DNA of 64,000 nt. Source: Deltaproteobacteria bacterium (GTDB lineage Bacteria; Myxococcota; JADLHZ01). The stretch spans positions 84,676 through 148,675 of the forward strand of contig JADLHZ010000009.1 of NCBI GenBank assembly GCA_020848545.1, written 5' to 3'. The notes under the pieces are model-generated. The model was not told where the DNA came from. It saw nothing but the letters and a program-made list of their open reading frames with translations, and ran no database searches. Both the position numbers and the translations under genes were made by a program. Shown here in pieces: positions 61,901-64,000 of this stretch. How positions within the stretch are numbered: the first letter of the stretch is position 1; each line of letters starts with the position of its first letter.

Positions 61901-64000
61901 CAACTTGATCGAGAAGCGCGACGCCTACGGCGTGCTCACTCGTTACGCGTTCGACGCGGCGAATCGGGTGGTCGCGATCGATCGCTTCGACGCGGCAGAG
62001 GTGCTCGAACAGTCCGAGCGCTACGCCTACGACTCGTGCTTCAAGGGCGCGCTGTGCTCGGTGAGCGACGCGTCCGGCGACACTGTGTATTCGTATGATC
62101 CGCTCGGCCGGCTCGTCTCTGAAGTGCGCACGCAGAACGGTGGGACGATCGCGCTCGCGTATCGCTTCGACGCCCGCGGCCGCGTCGAGACCATGACCTA
62201 CCCGAGCGGGCGCGTGCTGACGTACCTCTACTCCGATGCCGACCCGAGCCACGTTGCGGCGGTGACTTCGACGCTCGCCGGTGTGACGGCACCGGTCGTG
62301 ACTGAAGTCGACTACGACGAAAACGGGATCATCGCGGGCTACCGGCTCGGAAACGGCGCGCTCGTTGGGCGCATGCGCGACTTCAGCGGCCAGGCGCAGT
62401 TTCTCGTGAGCGGCGCGGCGTTTTCGCGAAGTTATCTAAGCGACGGCGTCGGCAACATCCGCACGATCGGCGGCGGCGCGCTCGGCAACCAATCGATCAC
62501 CTATGACGCGCTCGATCGCATCGACACGGCGAGCGGCCCTGGGTACGGCAGCATCGACTGGGACTTCGATCTCGCTGGCAACCGCACGCGGATGACCGAC
62601 GACGGCATCGTCACGAGCTACGCCTACGCGCCCGCGACGAATCAGCTGACGTCGGCCGGCGCGACGACGTTGGCGCACGACGCGCGCGGCAACGTGACCA
62701 CGCGCGGTCCGCTCAGCTTCACCTACGATTCTGCGTCGCGTCTGCGCGAAGTACGCCAAAGTGGCGCGCTCATCGCGAGCTACGCGTATGACTATCGTTT
62801 CCGGCGTGTGCAGAAAGACGTCGGCGGCATCGAGACCTACTTCGCGCACGATGGCAGCGGAAACCTCCTCGCCGAGATCGAGCCGTGTCTCGCGTCGCCC
62901 TGTGATCCGGGTTCGACGCTGCGCTCGAAAGTCGACTACGTCTACCTTGGCAGCGAGCGCGTGGCGGCGTTGCCGATGACCGAGGTGATCATCGATCACC
63001 AGGCGCTCGAAGGCGATCTGACGGAGACGGCGCTCCTCGGCGCGATCCCCCCCGACAGCTACGTGAGCCCTGAGACCTGCGTCGTTCACCAAGACGTTGA
63101 TCGCGACGCCTGGCAGCTGTCGAACGACGCCTTGACCGGCAACGTCTCGCTCGAGCTGTCTGGAAACACCTGGAAGACCCACCGCTTCGCGAGCGGCGCC
63201 GGCCTGCTCGTCGTGCGCGACGCGCCGGTGCTCGGCACACAGCTCACGATCACGAGCGAGCTCGAATTCTCAATGAAAGCGCTGACGCGCGGCGAGGCGC
63301 AGGGCATCGGCGTCGGCGACGGCAGCGGTCGGCAGCTCATCTACATCATGCAAGGCAGCGAGCACCTTGCCTACGACTACGTGATCGACACCGATCGCAA
63401 CGTCGCACCGCTCGGGGCGTGGAATACGCACACGATGCCGATCGCGCTCGACTGGCTCGCCCGCTACGGCGACTTGCCATTCATCAGCGAGATCTACTTC
63501 GTCAACGACAACGACGACGTGTCACCGGCGAGCGTCACGCGCTTCGACAATGTGCGCCTCAAGCGGACGGTGACGCCGCGATCGATCACCCTCCATCGAT
63601 GGCGGTCGTCTGTTTCAGTCACCGACGTTGCCAGCGCGCTCGTGCCCTTCGTCGACCCTCGGCCTGGTGTCGTCTCGCAAGACAAGGCACCGATCGTCGC
63701 TCGGGCCGGCGCTGGCGTCCATCTTGGCGGCGACGCGTGGAAGACGCTGCCGGTGTCGCCGCCCGTTGCGGCAGGGCCGGACACCTTCGTCGACTTTCAC
63801 GGTGCCGTCTCGTCTGCTGGTGAGTCGCAAGGCTTCGGCGTCGTCGACGCCGACGGGCGCGCCTTGATCTTCCTCGTCGAGGAGAACGAGCGCACGTGGG
63901 TCAAATGGATCGTGCCGACGCTCGGCGCGAATGCGGCAACGCTTGGGGCGGGACCGCACGAGTTCCGCTACAATGTCGGAAGAATGTGGCACGCGGTGCA
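58947..64000 (+). CDS. RHS/YD-repeat protein (3'-truncated by the window)
   Basis: 1684 codons without a stop up to the window end. Signal peptide to about residue 26 (ACALVCTREVQA). A Cys-rich N-terminal region to ~170 is followed by PLNGTMYYTPPADLSFVDSR, the usual entry of RHS proteins. Many YD repeats run from about 250 to 1330 (YDSDDNLRSVVDGNGRQTRY, YLYDRSGNLIEKRDAYGVLT, WDFDLAGNRTRM, YLGSERVAALP). RHS repeats form a cocoon that encloses a C-terminal polymorphic toxin or adhesive domain. Here two similar beta domains (from about 1365 and 1545) follow, and the C-terminal domain lies outside the window. Coupled to the upstream Cys-rich lipoprotein. Confidence 0.88.
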   Translation, partial: MRAPVRVLGHVVVGACALVCTREVQAEAPECPASAGIGITSRGPACEAERCVARQEVQDCLTGNVEETICAVQGGGCVEGAACAANDPAPPLFSSPWVNCVEGFSMSLQNVGCQDHDNEGDAIGTCADCDESDPDVGLPAAGNECDPPPDKCGGAGDTCGGTSDCCQDQGGPVRPLNGTMYYTPPADLSFVDSRGNTIELSRSYQSRIARWDEGFAALGVGALNQGWRFNFEMYLSLGRVRTVQRVTVHFGSGDHITFLGPQQAGSDTYIFTQAGTVSETGGAYRMMWNQATQEIRLIDSRGRVFVFAGYAGAAREGTRVALSAIIEPNGARTTVTLDPVTMAFRRAQNEDGVHLARTDTASGFTIDLGRGATTMTSVAYEMANVPSIGAETHRTLTRVSWQDGRDETLQYTAKTAAGVAFDAQVWSNMAVTRIGFVLPVRWQSYILLSEVRDGFGSLVERHSHNTLGQVVRTERPGETLTFAYSELTGDPDLTSRTTVTNTVTSDIRVFYFRKSVLVRASSNCSGCSDLSETKRDTLGRRQATRDKRGTWTVLSFVGESNRIQRETENGDPSDPGAILDASTFRTREYQYQTNDPFAGTYDPMVTTRPSVLGGSAVEVRQSFDPNDENNTQPTPLLRFRKTTGTTASDTQSDDTRSFEAVEKWTYTNGRLTRRLFPRSTGEVGDTAPEEEARTYHANDGSLNAGRLETIVRRCDAPQPGAPVCTLTTYFADYDVFGHARRVTEPSGIVRRYSFGTTGLLLSESIEAPGRAPLATTYTYERARLTSVTTSEGVRTELFYVAPGLAGDGQLQRSTKVLATTGALIEESLYEYTAAGLRKKESVYVGGVLKRRVEYVYGQDSRLSRILKYTADAASPSAVRDLFYDAAGDIKKIADENHATLASRDEASANTDHELDALGRLKEVKRRIGAAWTTVATYSYDSDDNLRSVVDGNGRQTRYVFDDFHRLVRVESPDSGATRYLYDRSGNLIEKRDAYGVLTRYAFDAANRVVAIDRFDAAEVLEQSERYAYDSCFKGALCSVSDASGDTVYSYDPLGRLVSEVRTQNGGTIALAYRFDARGRVETMTYPSGRVLTYLYSDADPSHVAAVTSTLAGVTAPVVTEVDYDENGIIAGYRLGNGALVGRMRDFSGQAQFLVSGAAFSRSYLSDGVGNIRTIGGGALGNQSITYDALDRIDTASGPGYGSIDWDFDLAGNRTRMTDDGIVTSYAYAPATNQLTSAGATTLAHDARGNVTTRGPLSFTYDSASRLREVRQSGALIASYAYDYRFRRVQKDVGGIETYFAHDGSGNLLAEIEPCLASPCDPGSTLRSKVDYVYLGSERVAALPMTEVIIDHQALEGDLTETALLGAIPPDSYVSPETCVVHQDVDRDAWQLSNDALTGNVSLELSGNTWKTHRFASGAGLLVVRDAPVLGTQLTITSELEFSMKALTRGEAQGIGVGDGSGRQLIYIMQGSEHLAYDYVIDTDRNVAPLGAWNTHTMPIALDWLARYGDLPFISEIYFVNDNDDVSPASVTRFDNVRLKRTVTPRSITLHRWRSSVSVTDVASALVPFVDPRPGVVSQDKAPIVARAGAGVHLGGDAWKTLPVSPPVAAGPDTFVDFHGAVSSAGESQGFGVVDADGRALIFLVEENERTWVKWIVPTLGANAATLGAGPHEFRYNVGRMWHAV

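Noticed and set aside
60276..62252. A 658-codon minus-strand frame within the YD-repeat region.
   Set aside because: Shadow of the YD-repeat gene, whose plus-strand frame is open throughout and full of recognisable repeats.
1..64000. CRISPR arrays, tRNA/rRNA genes, prophage or integrase genes, T3SS apparatus genes.
   Set aside because: None seen: no regularly spaced repeats, no tRNA-like T-loops in gaps, no apparatus or integrase motifs in any frame.

Overview
The window is GC-rich, densely coding bacterial DNA with no rRNA or tRNA gene that I can see. Many outer-membrane lipoproteins, Cys-rich and YD-repeat surface proteins, two sigma-54-type promoters, an ECF sigma factor, a single-chain acetyl-CoA-carboxylase-like enzyme and a squalene-epoxidase-like flavoprotein all suggest Myxococcota or a related former deltaproteobacterial group. 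That assignment is inference from gene content; no marker gene fixes the taxonomy.

Layout. 1-2.1 kb: the end of an unknown protein finishing in a CSHCH motif, then a PIN/Phd toxin-antitoxin pair. 3.0-7.2 kb: cluster 1, behind a near-consensus sigma-54 promoter, encodes a 907-residue putative secreted protein, a TPR chaperone-like protein and two small coiled-coil proteins. 7.2-12.0 kb: an unknown protein, a lipoprotein, a 177-bp MITE-like element, an ECF sigma factor with a membrane partner, a hypothetical protein and a second PIN/Phd pair. 12.1-21.0 kb: pyrD, the carboxylase and an O-antigen-ligase-like membrane protein with TPRs. 21.1-30.5 kb, minus strand: cluster 2, with 1134-, 391-, 210- and 788-residue proteins, three more TPR chaperone-like proteins and a third small coiled-coil protein. 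30.6-33.1 kb: a DegT-type aminotransferase and a flavin monooxygenase. 33.5-42.0 kb: a VWA lipoprotein behind a second sigma-54 promoter, ileS, lspA, two exported proteins, an Lgt-like protein and a sugar-nucleotide epimerase. 42.0-53.7 kb, minus strand: a translationally coupled operon of an AsmA/YdbH-like protein, a DUF1318 lipoprotein and a 2611-residue TolB-propeller/TPR/CHAT lipoprotein. 53.8-56.9 kb: an exported protein, a citrate-lyase-like protein and a GHKL ATPase with flanking STAS-like domains. 57.3-64.0 kb: a Cys-rich lipoprotein and a giant YD-repeat (RHS) protein that runs off the window.

The most interesting content is clusters 1 and 2. Three very large proteins (907, 788 and 1134 aa) share a central LV-x-[IL]-VMM plus coiled-coil motif and a C-terminal tail (LSN...KK...I[IV].NLK). 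Each is immediately followed by a small TPR protein that looks like a SycD/LcrH-type class II chaperone. A family of three small 'NP-L' coiled-coil proteins and a pair of paralogous helical proteins are interleaved. The arrangement resembles translocator/effector plus chaperone modules of type III secretion, but no apparatus gene lies in the window, so this assignment is inference.

A second notable unit is the AsmA-like / DUF1318 / CHAT operon. It joins the core of the E. coli ydbH-ynbE-ydbL envelope locus to a predicted caspase-like lipoprotein, and all three proteins carry the same SQPA-type linkers.
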